A DNA stretch of 64,000 nucleotides from JASSUD01 sp031963405 (GCA_031963405.1 JASSUJ010000001.1:248001-312000); one strand, 5' to 3'; counted from the stretch's first letter, positions 9,210-18,209 are shown. Translations and numbers: made by a program. The notes: a model not told the origin generated them from the sequence alone.

Positions 9210-9650
9210 AAGGCCACAGCGTCAGAAATAGTTTTTTCAGTTTTGATTGCTGCTCTACAGGATAAAAATGAGGTTGTTAGATTGGAGGCGAGTAGGGCAT
9301 TAGCTACCCAAAAAGCGCTACCAGAGAAAGCTATCTCAGCTTTGATCTCTGCTCTACAAGACAAAAAGCAGTCTGTCAGATCTGCAGTTACCTGGCCATT
9401 AGAAGCTCAGGAAACGCTGCCAGAGGTTACTATTCCTGCTTTGATTTCTGCTCTACGAAATAATTCCGAGTATGTCAGGTCTGTAGCGGCACGGATATTA
9501 GGTTCCCAGAAAACGCTTCCAGAAGCGATCCTCTTAACCTTGATCTCTGCTCTACAAGATGAAAACAGAAATGGGGTTTTCAGGTCTGCGGTTGCCAGGG
9601 CATTAGATCTCCGGCAGCGACGGTTTTCGTTGTTGTTGAAAATCCCATAA
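9210..9650 (+). pseudogene. HEAT-repeat protein fragment
   Basis: About four HEAT-like repeats of roughly 33 residues (ALISALQDKKQSVRSAV, ALISALRNNSEYVRSVAARIL, TLISALQDENR..VFRSAVARAL). Only a TTG at 9243 could start it and there is no ribosome binding site. The frame is open back to about 9210, where the LRR fragment begins on the other strand. The end (LRQRRFSLLLKIP) departs from the repeat and lies about 30 bases before the insertion sequence. It looks like the middle of a larger HEAT protein cut on both sides. Confidence 0.55.
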
Positions 9651-9687
9651 ATTTTACATAATACAAATTATCATATATTAACGTGTA

Positions 9688-11255
9688 GCGGCTAAGTAGT
9701 AATGTCCGGTTTTAGCTAAATAGAAATGTCTTGTTTTTAACCCTATGCTGAGCAATTTATCCTGCTGAGCTGAGGGTTTTAATGGCTAAACCTGGATGTA
9801 TTACGATGAGCATGCGCGAACTTGACCGAGTCAAGGTCATAGAAGCTGTTATCGAACGTCGTTTGAAGCATTACCAAGCCGCAGAGCGCCTAGGGTTAAG
9901 CACTCGGCAAATTACGCGAATTGTTGATCGCTATCTCCAATTTGGCGCGTCTGGAATGCCTTCTTGCCATCGCGGCAAGGCAAGTAATCATCAACTCTCA
10001 GCGAATGTAGTGTCTCGTGCAGTTGCGCTGATTCGTGAGCATTATTCAGACTTTGGCCCTACATTGGCATGCGAAAAGCTCTGTGAATGCCATGGCATCA
10101 AGCTGGCCAAGGAAACGGTGCGCAGCTTGATGATTGAAGCCAATCTATGGGTGCCTAGACGACAACGCCCTCCTAAGATTTACCAGCCTAGAAATCGACG
10201 AGCCTGCCTGGGCGAATTGATTCAAATTGATGGTAGCGACCACGCTTGGTTCGAAGATCGAGGCCCTGCTTGTACCTTGCTGGTATACGTGGACGATGCA
10301 ACGAGCCGCATCATGCATTTACACTTTACCCCTACTGAATCCACTTTCAGCTACTTTGAAGCAACACGCGCTTACTTAGAAAAATACGGTAAACCTGTTG
10401 CATTTTATAGTGATAAAGCCACTATTTTCCGTAGTGCGCAACCTGCCACACGTAGCGATAAAGGGATGACCCATTTCGGTCGTGCCATGTATGAGCTTAA
10501 TATTGAAAATATTTGTGCGAATTCAAGTCAGGCAAAGGGGCGCGTTGAGAGAGCTAATCTGACGTTGCAAGATCGGTTAGTGAAAGAACTTCGATTACGT
10601 GGCATTAGCAATAAAGAAGCAGCCAATGCTTTTATCCCGCGCTTTATTGCTGATTTTAATGCGCGTTTTGCAAAGCCCCCTAAAAGCAACTTCAATGCGC
10701 ACCGTCCACTGCGTGAAGATGAGGCTCTCGATACGATTTTTACATGGCGCGAGCCCCGCCGTGTAACGCATTCACTGACCGTGCAATATGATCGCGTGAT
10801 TTATCTGCTTAACGATACCGCTGAAACACGCAAGTTGATGAATCAATACATTGAAGTCTACGAATATCCTGATGGCCGCATTGAACTATGTGCTAACGGC
10901 ATAGCCCTTGATTATCAACGCTATGACAGATTGTCTGAAATAAATCATGGTGCAGTGGTAGAACATAAACGATTAAGCCATATTCTCCAAACAGCACAAC
11001 TTCTACAAGCGCAACGTGATAATCGCCGTGCATCGGATTCTCCATCGAGATCTAATCAAGGCATTGTCCCGAATCAGAAAAAGCGCCAGGCAGGAACAAA
11101 AAAGCAGCATGAATTTACAACAGAGGATTTAACAACGGCTGTTATGCAAGTAGCAGCTCATCGCAACAACAAAGAGACACCACATCCAATTAAATAATAG
11201 GAATCAGACATTTCTATTTAGCCAGAAACCAGACATTTGTAATTAGCCTTGACAT
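9688..11255 (+). mobile_element. ISNCY-like insertion sequence, copy 1
   Basis: A 1568-bp element with imperfect terminal inverted repeats of about 39 bp: 9692-9730 pairs with 11207-11246, both ending inward in GCTAAATAGAAATGTC. It is bordered by AACGTGTA at 9680-9687 and 11256-11263, consistent with an 8-bp target duplication. It carries one transposase gene. The right end contains an outward-pointing TTGACA (11249-11254). Copy 2 follows with only the 8-bp AACGTGTA between them. Confidence 0.85.
9782..11197 (+). CDS. ISNCY-type DDE transposase, copy 1
   Basis: A 471-residue transposase. The N-terminal helix-turn-helix (about residues 20-55, AAERLGLSTRQITRIVDRY) recognises the element ends. 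The central catalytic domain of RNase H fold holds the acidic residues: LIQIDGSDHAWF near 150, VYVDDATSR near 170, FYSDKATIFR near 210 and a downstream glutamate in KGRVERANLTLQDRL. Length and order fit the ISNCY group of transposases common in Burkholderiales. A GAGGG element lies 5 bases before the ATG. Intact and identical to copy 2, so recent activity is likely. Confidence 0.9.
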   Translation: MAKPGCITMSMRELDRVKVIEAVIERRLKHYQAAERLGLSTRQITRIVDRYLQFGASGMPSCHRGKASNHQLSANVVSRAVALIREHYSDFGPTLACEKLCECHGIKLAKETVRSLMIEANLWVPRRQRPPKIYQPRNRRACLGELIQIDGSDHAWFEDRGPACTLLVYVDDATSRIMHLHFTPTESTFSYFEATRAYLEKYGKPVAFYSDKATIFRSAQPATRSDKGMTHFGRAMYELNIENICANSSQAKGRVERANLTLQDRLVKELRLRGISNKEAANAFIPRFIADFNARFAKPPKSNFNAHRPLREDEALDTIFTWREPRRVTHSLTVQYDRVIYLLNDTAETRKLMNQYIEVYEYPDGRIELCANGIALDYQRYDRLSEINHGAVVEHKRLSHILQTAQLLQAQRDNRRASDSPSRSNQGIVPNQKKRQAGTKKQHEFTTEDLTTAVMQVAAHRNNKETPHPIK

Positions 11256-11285
11256 AACGTGTAGCGGCTAAGTAGTAATGTCCGG
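11249..11285 (+). promoter_or_regulatory. Possible junction promoter between tandem IS copies
   Basis: TTGACA at the right end of copy 1 points into copy 2. The candidate -10 (AGTAAT, 19-base spacing) is poor. In several IS families tandem copies create a promoter this way; here the -10 match is weak. Confidence 0.25.
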
Positions 11286-12831
11286 TTTTAGCTAAATAGA
11301 AATGTCTTGTTTTTAACCCTATGCTGAGCAATTTATCCTGCTGAGCTGAGGGTTTTAATGGCTAAACCTGGATGTATTACGATGAGCATGCGCGAACTTG
11401 ACCGAGTCAAGGTCATAGAAGCTGTTATCGAACGTCGTTTGAAGCATTACCAAGCCGCAGAGCGCCTAGGGTTAAGCACTCGGCAAATTACGCGAATTGT
11501 TGATCGCTATCTCCAATTTGGCGCGTCTGGAATGCCTTCTTGCCATCGCGGCAAGGCAAGTAATCATCAACTCTCAGCGAATGTAGTGTCTCGTGCAGTT
11601 GCGCTGATTCGTGAGCATTATTCAGACTTTGGCCCTACATTGGCATGCGAAAAGCTCTGTGAATGCCATGGCATCAAGCTGGCCAAGGAAACGGTGCGCA
11701 GCTTGATGATTGAAGCCAATCTATGGGTGCCTAGACGACAACGCCCTCCTAAGATTTACCAGCCTAGAAATCGACGAGCCTGCCTGGGCGAATTGATTCA
11801 AATTGATGGTAGCGACCACGCTTGGTTCGAAGATCGAGGCCCTGCTTGTACCTTGCTGGTATACGTGGACGATGCAACGAGCCGCATCATGCATTTACAC
11901 TTTACCCCTACTGAATCCACTTTCAGCTACTTTGAAGCAACACGCGCTTACTTAGAAAAATACGGTAAACCTGTTGCATTTTATAGTGATAAAGCCACTA
12001 TTTTCCGTAGTGCGCAACCTGCCACACGTAGCGATAAAGGGATGACCCATTTCGGTCGTGCCATGTATGAGCTTAATATTGAAAATATTTGTGCGAATTC
12101 AAGTCAGGCAAAGGGGCGCGTTGAGAGAGCTAATCTGACGTTGCAAGATCGGTTAGTGAAAGAACTTCGATTACGTGGCATTAGCAATAAAGAAGCAGCC
12201 AATGCTTTTATCCCGCGCTTTATTGCTGATTTTAATGCGCGTTTTGCAAAGCCCCCTAAAAGCAACTTCAATGCGCACCGTCCACTGCGTGAAGATGAGG
12301 CTCTCGATACGATTTTTACATGGCGCGAGCCCCGCCGTGTAACGCATTCACTGACCGTGCAATATGATCGCGTGATTTATCTGCTTAACGATACCGCTGA
12401 AACACGCAAGTTGATGAATCAATACATTGAAGTCTACGAATATCCTGATGGCCGCATTGAACTATGTGCTAACGGCATAGCCCTTGATTATCAACGCTAT
12501 GACAGATTGTCTGAAATAAATCATGGTGCAGTGGTAGAACATAAACGATTAAGCCATATTCTCCAAACAGCACAACTTCTACAAGCGCAACGTGATAATC
12601 GCCGTGCATCGGATTCTCCATCGAGATCTAATCAAGGCATTGTCCCGAATCAGAAAAAGCGCCAGGCAGGAACAAAAAAGCAGCATGAATTTACAACAGA
12701 GGATTTAACAACGGCTGTTATGCAAGTAGCAGCTCATCGCAACAACAAAGAGACACCACATCCAATTAAATAATAGGAATCAGACATTTCTATTTAGCCA
12801 GAAACCAGACATTTGTAATTAGCCTTGACAT
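11264..12831 (+). mobile_element. ISNCY-like insertion sequence, copy 2
   Basis: Direct repeat of copy 1 at a period of 1576 bases (1568-bp element plus AACGTGTA), with the same terminal repeats. It is followed by AACGTGTA at 12832-12839 and then by the left end of a related but different element. The two copies appear identical across the gene and the flanks I compared. Confidence 0.85.
11358..12773 (+). CDS. ISNCY-type DDE transposase, copy 2
   Basis: Protein identical over all 471 residues to the copy at 9782, with the same upstream GAGGG site and start. Helix-turn-helix and DDE residues are intact. Recent tandem duplication or a tandem assembly repeat would both give this picture. Confidence 0.9.
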   Translation: MAKPGCITMSMRELDRVKVIEAVIERRLKHYQAAERLGLSTRQITRIVDRYLQFGASGMPSCHRGKASNHQLSANVVSRAVALIREHYSDFGPTLACEKLCECHGIKLAKETVRSLMIEANLWVPRRQRPPKIYQPRNRRACLGELIQIDGSDHAWFEDRGPACTLLVYVDDATSRIMHLHFTPTESTFSYFEATRAYLEKYGKPVAFYSDKATIFRSAQPATRSDKGMTHFGRAMYELNIENICANSSQAKGRVERANLTLQDRLVKELRLRGISNKEAANAFIPRFIADFNARFAKPPKSNFNAHRPLREDEALDTIFTWREPRRVTHSLTVQYDRVIYLLNDTAETRKLMNQYIEVYEYPDGRIELCANGIALDYQRYDRLSEINHGAVVEHKRLSHILQTAQLLQAQRDNRRASDSPSRSNQGIVPNQKKRQAGTKKQHEFTTEDLTTAVMQVAAHRNNKETPHPIK

Positions 12832-12930
12832 AACGTGTAAGACCAAAGTTGTAATGTCGTATCTGGGCAAACTTGAAATGTCTGCTCTCTAACCAGCTGA
12901 GCGATTTATACCGCTGAGCTGAGGGTTTTA

Positions 12931-12969
12931 ATGGCTAAACCTGGATATATTCCTAGCAAAATCCTGTAG
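12931..12969 (+). pseudogene. Transposase start remnant
   Basis: Twelve codons beginning like the intact transposases (M-A-K-P-G) and then diverging to a stop. The upstream GCTGAGGGTTTTA block is also conserved. It marks where the passenger segment joins the element. Confidence 0.6.
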
Positions 12970-12974
12970 TCCTT

Positions 12975-13733
12975 TTAATTAAGATTTCGCGAAGCGGCCT
13001 CAAGCATTCTTTCTACATTCGTTAAGTCGGATTCAATACCTACAATTTCTAATCCACCAGAGGATTCATTAATCCACATCACCGTAAAAATAAGCTCGTT
13101 CAAAGGTTGAGTACCAGAATAGGCACCCTTTAGCCCCATTAGGCTTGACAATAATAATGCTGACCATGTTCTCTGGTTGAATAAATTAACAATGGTGGGG
13201 GCTAATTTATATGTAATGGTGCCTGCTATGGCAGCCTTTACCAAAGTGCTCGATTTTAAGTTATGAGGTATTTGCTCAGGATTTCCTTCTTGTAATTCAG
13301 GGAAATCAGAGCTGACAACCATGATCGCCATTAAGCCTGACAGTAATAATGTTGGCCAAGTGCTGAATAGACTCGCAAGGAAGGTTGCTAATTTATATTC
13401 AATAGCGGCTGTTATTACAGCACTTACACCTAAAGTAATCCATTTTAGATCGTGGACCATTTGTTCAGGATCGCTTTTTTTCAGTTCAATAAGCCGCTCT
13501 TGGTATTGCGTCAATGTTTCATATATCTCGCACATCTCTTTTCGACGCTCTGGCGTAAAGCTATCTTTATGGATACTTAAACTTAATTGCCTAGATTGCT
13601 CTATTACAGCGATAAGTTTTTCTTGACATGCTTCTAACCGAGTGGGAATGGGAGGAGAAGAATAGACATAAGAAGGAGAGTAGCGTAACCATGTAGGAGC
13701 GGAAGTTGGATTAATAGGAATAGCAGCAGGCAT
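12975..13733 (-). CDS. Putative membrane protein with internal duplication
   Basis: Unrecognised 252-residue protein. After a Pro/Ser-rich head (1-30) and a charged helical segment (33-85) come two copies of one module. Module one is about residues 86-150 (DPEQMVHDLK, two hydrophobic segments, FPELQEG). Module two is about 151-215 (NPEQIPHNLK, two hydrophobic segments, TQPLNEL). Each contains EYKLA or TYKLA followed by a hydrophobic stretch ending in LLLS-LM, so four membrane helices are likely. An AAGGGAAA element precedes the ATG. It lies between the ends of an IS-like element and could be cargo. A role as an effector that inserts into a membrane is speculation. Confidence 0.6.
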   Translation of the reverse strand: MPAAIPINPTSAPTWLRYSPSYVYSSPPIPTRLEACQEKLIAVIEQSRQLSLSIHKDSFTPERRKEMCEIYETLTQYQERLIELKKSDPEQMVHDLKWITLGVSAVITAAIEYKLATFLASLFSTWPTLLLSGLMAIMVVSSDFPELQEGNPEQIPHNLKSSTLVKAAIAGTITYKLAPTIVNLFNQRTWSALLLSSLMGLKGAYSGTQPLNELIFTVMWINESSGGLEIVGIESDLTNVERMLEAASRNLN

Positions 13734-14171
13734 GAAGATTTCCCTTTTATTAAAAAAATGACTATTGGAATAATGCTAATAGGGAAGCGCTGATTTAATA
13801 TCAAGCGAAGAGTGTAATTTGCTATTTAAGGCAGGCAAAGGAAAAATCTATACAAGCCCTTCCCCATCTGTTTTTTTAATGTGATGGATAGGCTCCCTAC
13901 TGTAGGTGAAATCAAGGTAGGGGCAACCGTCACACACAATTTGATCTTTGATCGGCTCTAATGCTTCGTTTTTCAGGCTGAATTTAGACTAGATTGCGAC
14001 ATTTCAACTTTGTTGGCCATACGGCATCTGAACTTTGCCTTGACATGACGTGTAGGCTATTTAGCCAGAACGGATGGCCTATCCTGACATCCGGTTAAAG
14101 TATACTCCCAGACGAAATTCAGACGATTCAGTACGTCCGCTAACAGAAAAAGGCAATTTTGAGGAGTAACT
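13734..14171. other. Intergenic: IS right end and upstream region of CPBP gene
   Basis: Contains the right end of the passenger-carrying element (to 14046). After it, CTATTTAGCCAGAAC near 14059 echoes the right end of the intact insertion sequences, suggesting another eroded end. GAGGAG near 14160 is the ribosome binding site of the next gene. Nothing else recognised. Confidence 0.4.
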
Positions 14172-15026
14172 ATGTCTTCATTACCGTGGCTCGCGATCTT
14201 TCTGGCGGTGCCAGCAACGTGGACTGCAGCGTTCCGATGGCTGGGTCTGGCGCTACTGGTTTTGGGCTATGGTGCCGCGCTGGCGAATGGGCAATTGGGT
14301 CTCCTGGCCTCAATCCCTGTCGCGTTGCTCTTCCTTGCCGCTTATGCGGTCTCGCCAGGTCGCAAACTACATGTCCAATATGCCGGGCACATGCTGTTTC
14401 TGGCACTTGCGATTGCACTTTGCATGCATTGGTTACCAGGCTTCCATAACCTCCAGGTCATTGGTCCCGTGCGCTTCACGCCGGATGCCATGCCCTTTAC
14501 GATGTATCTCAACCTGGACAAACCGCTGATCGGCTTCTGGCTACTGCTGGTGCTTCCCTGGATTCGGCCGTCGTATGAGCTGCGAGCGTCGTTGGTGTCC
14601 GGCATCGCGGGTTTGCTGATCACAGTGGTGACCTGCCTGACTGTTGCCCTGTTGCTCGGACGCGTCGCGTGGGTGCCGAAGTGGCCTGCCGATAGCTGGT
14701 TGTGGATGCTGAACAATCTACTGCTTGTCACGCTTACCGAGGAAGCTTTGTTTCGCGGCTATCTGCAAGGCGGCCTAGAGAGGCTCCTCCAGCGTTGGAG
14801 ATGGGGAAACGTGATCGCCTTATGCGTGGCGGCCGGACTGTTTGGTCTAGCTCACATTTCAGGCGGATGGCAATGGATGGTGCTCGGGAGCGTCGCGGGC
14901 ATCGGATACGGATTGACATATCGCTTTGGCGGACTGCCAGCTGCCATCACGGCCCACTTCGGTCTGAATGTGGCGCACTTCTTCCTGTTTACGTATCCGA
15001 TGTTACAGTTCACCGATCGGCTATGA
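14172..15026 (+). CDS. CPBP-family intramembrane metalloprotease
   Basis: Integral membrane protein of 284 residues with about eight hydrophobic segments. The C-terminal half carries the CPBP (Abi/Rce1-like) signature: TEEALFRGYLQ (the EExxxR motif) at about 193-203, FGLAHISGG (FxxxH) at about 224-232, and HFGLN-x-x-H near 263-270, which supply the catalytic glutamates and metal ligands. Bacterial members act in membrane-protein processing or bacteriocin immunity; the substrate here is unknown. Start chosen at the ATG 6 bases after GAGGAG. It is markedly more GC-rich than the genes before 14 kb, suggesting transfer. It stands alone, followed by an IS5 relic. Confidence 0.82.
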   Translation: MSSLPWLAIFLAVPATWTAAFRWLGLALLVLGYGAALANGQLGLLASIPVALLFLAAYAVSPGRKLHVQYAGHMLFLALAIALCMHWLPGFHNLQVIGPVRFTPDAMPFTMYLNLDKPLIGFWLLLVLPWIRPSYELRASLVSGIAGLLITVVTCLTVALLLGRVAWVPKWPADSWLWMLNNLLLVTLTEEALFRGYLQGGLERLLQRWRWGNVIALCVAAGLFGLAHISGGWQWMVLGSVAGIGYGLTYRFGGLPAAITAHFGLNVAHFFLFTYPMLQFTDRL

Positions 15027-15175
15027 GCCGCGCTTCCGCTTCATAGCTTCGCTTCTTGCGAGCATCAAATCCGCACGACTACGCCTTCACGGAACTAGTA
15101 TGCGCCCAACAGCCGCACTTCGGCTTAGCGTACGATTTTTTCCATTTCGTGAGCAGACCCCATTCTCTTCGTATG
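15027..15175. other. Degraded sequence after CPBP gene
   Basis: No gene recognised. Sequence composition changes here from GC-rich to the moderate GC of the following transposase relic. Confidence 0.3.
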
Positions 15176-15435
15176 GCGTTTGCCGATGGAGGCTACACGG
15201 GACCCTGATTGATTGGGCTCAAGCCTTGTTTTGTTGGATACTCACCGCGCTCAAGCGAACCGACAAATCTTGTTTTGCTGTGTTGCCTAAGCGATGGATT
15301 GTTGAGCGTACTTTCGCTTGATTAGGCGGGTCTCGGCGTTTGCCTAAAGGTTATGAAATTTATACGCATCATGCGGAAACCTTTATCAATATGGCCATAA
15401 CTCATATCTTTATCAAACGATTAGCGCGAATTTGA
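15176..15435 (+). pseudogene. IS5-family transposase C-terminal relic
   Basis: Broken C-terminal part of an IS5-type (ISL2/IS427-like) DDE transposase. An AFADGGYTG block occurs in one frame, then after a frameshift FAVLPKRWIVERTFA in another. A TGA at 15319 replaces the expected Trp before LGRSRRLPKGYE, and the frame ends with HAETFINMAI and IKRLARI. The family normally has VxxRWVVERTFAWLxRxRRLxxDYE here. Non-functional. Confidence 0.7.
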
Positions 15436-15609
15436 TTGAGTGACTTGAATTGAGGAATTTTATAATTCAATTCGTTTGCATTCCTCAATTGGTTATCAAT
15501 CTCTTGTTCATCAATATGAACGTCATTTAAGTTGCTGCAGTAAAAAGTTTGGGCAGGGTTACTGCTTCTTCAAAAACTATATCAATTGCTGTTGACACCA
15601 CGAGGTTCC
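15436..15609. other. Spacer upstream of the DUF294 gene
   Basis: AT-rich at first, then GC-rich as the Pseudomonas-like block begins. GAGG a few bases before 15610 is the likely ribosome binding site. An inverted pair (TTGAGGAATT near 15450, ATTCCTCAA near 15481) could be an IS end. Confidence 0.3.
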
Positions 15610-17487
15610 ATGCAGATCGAGTTACTGGAAATCAGCGAGCATTTTCACCGCTTTCCCCCTTTCGATGCCCTGCCCCAGGAAACCCTGGAAGCCGTCGCCC
15701 GACGCGTCGAGGTCAGCTATTTCAAGGCCGGCAGTGAGATCCTCGAAGCCGGTGCCGCCATTCACGACCTGCATTATGTGCGCAGTGGCGCAGTCGAAAT
15801 TTATCGGCGCAGTGGCGAGCTTTACAACCGTCTGGTGGAGGGCGATATCTTCGGTCAGGCCGGCTTGTTGCGTAGTAACAAGGTTCGCTTCCCGGCACGG
15901 GCCCTTGAAGACAGCCTGATCTATTTCATCCCAGCGGATGTTTTTGCCCAGCTGTGTGAGCAATATGATAGCTTCGCCGATTTTGTCGAGGCCGAAGGTC
16001 ACTCAAGGCTGAAGTCGGCCGTCGAGGCCCAGGGGCGTGCAAGCGAGCTGATCCAGCTCAAGTCCCGTGCGCTGATTTCGCGGGATCTGGTCTGGGTGAC
16101 GCCCAAGACTAGCGTGCACGAAGCCGCACGGCTGATGTCCCAGGAAAGTGTCTCCTGTGTCGTAGTCCTGGAGCCAGCCGGGCAAAATTCGGAAAAAATG
16201 CTTGGCATCGTCACCGACCGGGACCTGCGTACTCGCGTGGTAGCCGCCAACCGCACTGGCGACATCGCCATCGGCGAAGTGATGTCGATCGATCCGGTGG
16301 TCATCCAAGACGATGACTCGGTGTTCGACGCCATGTTGTGCATGCTCAGGAGCAATATTCATCACCTGCCGGTGGTACGCAAGGGCCGCGCCCTGGGCCT
16401 GATCAACCTGTCAGACATTATCCGGCACGAGTCCCAGAGCAGCCTGTACCTGGTTAACAGCATCTCCAACCAGACCTCTGTCAACGGTCTGCGATCGCTG
16501 ATCAGGGATCTGCGCGGCACTTACCTTCGCATGGTGCGCAACGGTGCGACGGCCCATATGATCGGCAGCGCCATCTCCGGCATTGGCCGCGCCTTCACCC
16601 AGCGATTGCTTGAATTGGCCGAGCGGGAGCTGGGGCCGCCTCCGGTTCCGTACTGCTTCATGGTGCTGGGATCGATGGCGCGGGACGAGCAATTGTTGGT
16701 CACCGACCAGGACAACGCACTGGTGCTGGACGATAGATTCGACCCGGCGCAGCACGACGAATATTTCATGAAACTGGCCACCTTCGTCAGCGACGGGCTC
16801 GCACAGTGCGGCTATAGCTACTGCAAGGGCGGCATCATGGCAACCAATGCCCAATGGCGTCAGCCATTAAGGGTGTGGCGCGACTATTTCAGCCAGTGGA
16901 TCGAGAAGCCGAACGCCGCTACCCTTCTCAACAGTTACATCTTCTTTGATCTGGATGGGGTCTATGGTCAGCTGGAAATGGTGGACGAGCTAAAGGCACT
17001 CTGCGCTGAAAAATCCAGCGTGACGCCCGCCTTCCTGGCGGCGATGGCCCGTAATGCATTGAACCGGACGCCACCGTTGGGTTTCTTTCGCACGTTCGTG
17101 ATGGAAACCGATGGCAGGCAGAAACAGATCATCAACCTCAAGGGCCGTGGTACAGCGCCCCTGACCGACCTGATCCGCATTCATGCTCTGGCTTGCGGGA
17201 CTACGGCGCAAAATTCCTTTGATCGACTCGAAGCCATCAGCACCACGCAGCTGGTGCAACCCGAAGCCATCGAGCATTTACGCTACGCACTAGAATTTCT
17301 TTCGATGGTGCGCATTCGACACCAGGCCGATGCCATCGAACAAGGCAGCAAACCGGACAACTACATCGAGCCCGAGCGCTTTTCCACGACTGAGCGTCAC
17401 AACCTCAAGGAAGCGTTTCAGGTATTGAGTAATGCGCAGAAATTCTTGCGGTTCCGTTATCCCGGACACGCCCGGCCAACACGATGA
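15610..17487 (+). CDS. cNMP-binding / CBS / DUF294 nucleotidyltransferase-like protein
   Basis: Cytosolic multidomain protein, 625 residues from the ATG at 15610; the frame extends 8 codons upstream to a TTG but the ATG has GAGG close before it. Order: cyclic-nucleotide-binding-like domain (about 12-125), a CBS pair (about 150-275, including GIVTDRDLRTRV and HHLPVVRKGRALGLINLSDI), a DUF294 nucleotidyltransferase-like domain with GSMARDEQ at 354-361 followed by TDQDNALVL, and the DUF294 C-terminal helical domain. The family is thought to sense nucleotides; the reaction is not established. It overlaps the exonuclease gene by ATGA, a pairing common in Pseudomonas. High GC and wording of the protein point to a Pseudomonas-like donor. 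Confidence 0.88.
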   Translation: MQIELLEISEHFHRFPPFDALPQETLEAVARRVEVSYFKAGSEILEAGAAIHDLHYVRSGAVEIYRRSGELYNRLVEGDIFGQAGLLRSNKVRFPARALEDSLIYFIPADVFAQLCEQYDSFADFVEAEGHSRLKSAVEAQGRASELIQLKSRALISRDLVWVTPKTSVHEAARLMSQESVSCVVVLEPAGQNSEKMLGIVTDRDLRTRVVAANRTGDIAIGEVMSIDPVVIQDDDSVFDAMLCMLRSNIHHLPVVRKGRALGLINLSDIIRHESQSSLYLVNSISNQTSVNGLRSLIRDLRGTYLRMVRNGATAHMIGSAISGIGRAFTQRLLELAERELGPPPVPYCFMVLGSMARDEQLLVTDQDNALVLDDRFDPAQHDEYFMKLATFVSDGLAQCGYSYCKGGIMATNAQWRQPLRVWRDYFSQWIEKPNAATLLNSYIFFDLDGVYGQLEMVDELKALCAEKSSVTPAFLAAMARNALNRTPPLGFFRTFVMETDGRQKQIINLKGRGTAPLTDLIRIHALACGTTAQNSFDRLEAISTTQLVQPEAIEHLRYALEFLSMVRIRHQADAIEQGSKPDNYIEPERFSTTERHNLKEAFQVLSNAQKFLRFRYPGHARPTR

Positions 17488-18203
17488 ACAACCCACAGAT
17501 ACCGAAGGGGCAGAAAGCGCTAGACTGGGCGGCACGCTTCAAGCTACTGGCGCAGCAAGCCCGGCACCCCCTGCTGCAGCGTTTCTATCAGGCTGGCTCA
17601 ATCAGCGCCCAGACCCCGCTGGAGCAGGTAGAGCTGCTAGCCATGGACCTGGAAACCACCGGTTTGAATGCGCGCACCGATAGTATCGTCAGTATCGGCC
17701 TGCTGCCTTTCACTCTGAAGCGGATACGCTGTGGCGAAGCCTTGTATTGGGTGATCAAGCCTTCGCAGCTGAGTCATGAATCGGTGACGTTTCACCGCAT
17801 CACCCACGCTGACGTCCGCCATGCACCTCGGTTGCCGGACGTCATGAAAAAAGTGCTGGAGACAATGGAAAGGAAAATCATGGTCGTGCATTACCGAGCC
17901 ATTGAGCGCAACTTTCTGGATCAGGCGTTACGCCATTACTTTGGGGAAGGCCTGCATTTCCCAGTAATTGACACCATGCAATTGGAGGCGCGGCAGGTCC
18001 GCGGTGATCGCGGTTGGCTTTACCGGCTGTTTCGGCGCTCCCCTGCCTCTATCCGGCTGGCGGACAGTCGCGCGCGTTACCATCTGCCGCCCTATCACGC
18101 CCATCATGCCTTGACTGATGCCCTGGCTACCGCGGAGCTGCTGCAAGCACAAATAGCCACTCACTACAGCCCATCCATCGCCATCAGGCAATTGTGGGAT
18201 TGA
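17484..18203 (+). CDS. DEDDh 3'-5' exonuclease (DnaQ/PolC epsilon-like)
   Basis: Exonuclease of the DnaQ superfamily, 239 residues, expected to remove nucleotides from DNA or RNA 3' ends with two metal ions. Exo I is AMDLETTGLN with D55 and E57, Exo II lies around HYRAIERNFLDQAL (about 133-146), and Exo III is HHALTDALATAEL with the His and Asp of the DEDDh type. The start overlaps the stop of the DUF294 gene (ATGA), so translation is coupled. It is too short and in the wrong context for a polymerase III epsilon subunit. A strong hairpin lies 6 bases after the stop. Confidence 0.88.
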   Translation: MNNPQIPKGQKALDWAARFKLLAQQARHPLLQRFYQAGSISAQTPLEQVELLAMDLETTGLNARTDSIVSIGLLPFTLKRIRCGEALYWVIKPSQLSHESVTFHRITHADVRHAPRLPDVMKKVLETMERKIMVVHYRAIERNFLDQALRHYFGEGLHFPVIDTMQLEARQVRGDRGWLYRLFRRSPASIRLADSRARYHLPPYHAHHALTDALATAELLQAQIATHYSPSIAIRQLWD

Positions 18204-18209
18204 AATGAC

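Larger units (their letters stand above)
12840..14046. mobile_element. Related IS-like element with replaced transposase
   Basis: The left end (12840 to about 12930) and right end (about 13998-14046) resemble but differ from the ends of the two intact copies, and are inverted relative to each other (both end inward in AA-x-TTGAAATGTC). Flanks are AACGTGTA (12832-12839) and GACGTGTA (14047-14054), 7/8 identical. The transposase start survives at 12931 (M-A-K-P-G-Y-I) but stops at 12969. The interior is occupied by the oppositely oriented membrane-protein gene at 12975-13733, so this looks like a non-autonomous element with a passenger gene. Confidence 0.5.

Noticed and set aside
14172..15026. 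CPBP protease as the processing enzyme for the CaaX ankyrin protein
   Set aside because: Bacterial CPBP proteins do not generally act on prenylated CaaX proteins; the co-occurrence in the window is likely chance.
15622..17535. Many long open frames on both strands overlapping the DUF294 and exonuclease genes
   Set aside because: GC-rich coding sequence produces long antisense and shifted frames; none has a recognisable domain or ribosome binding site.
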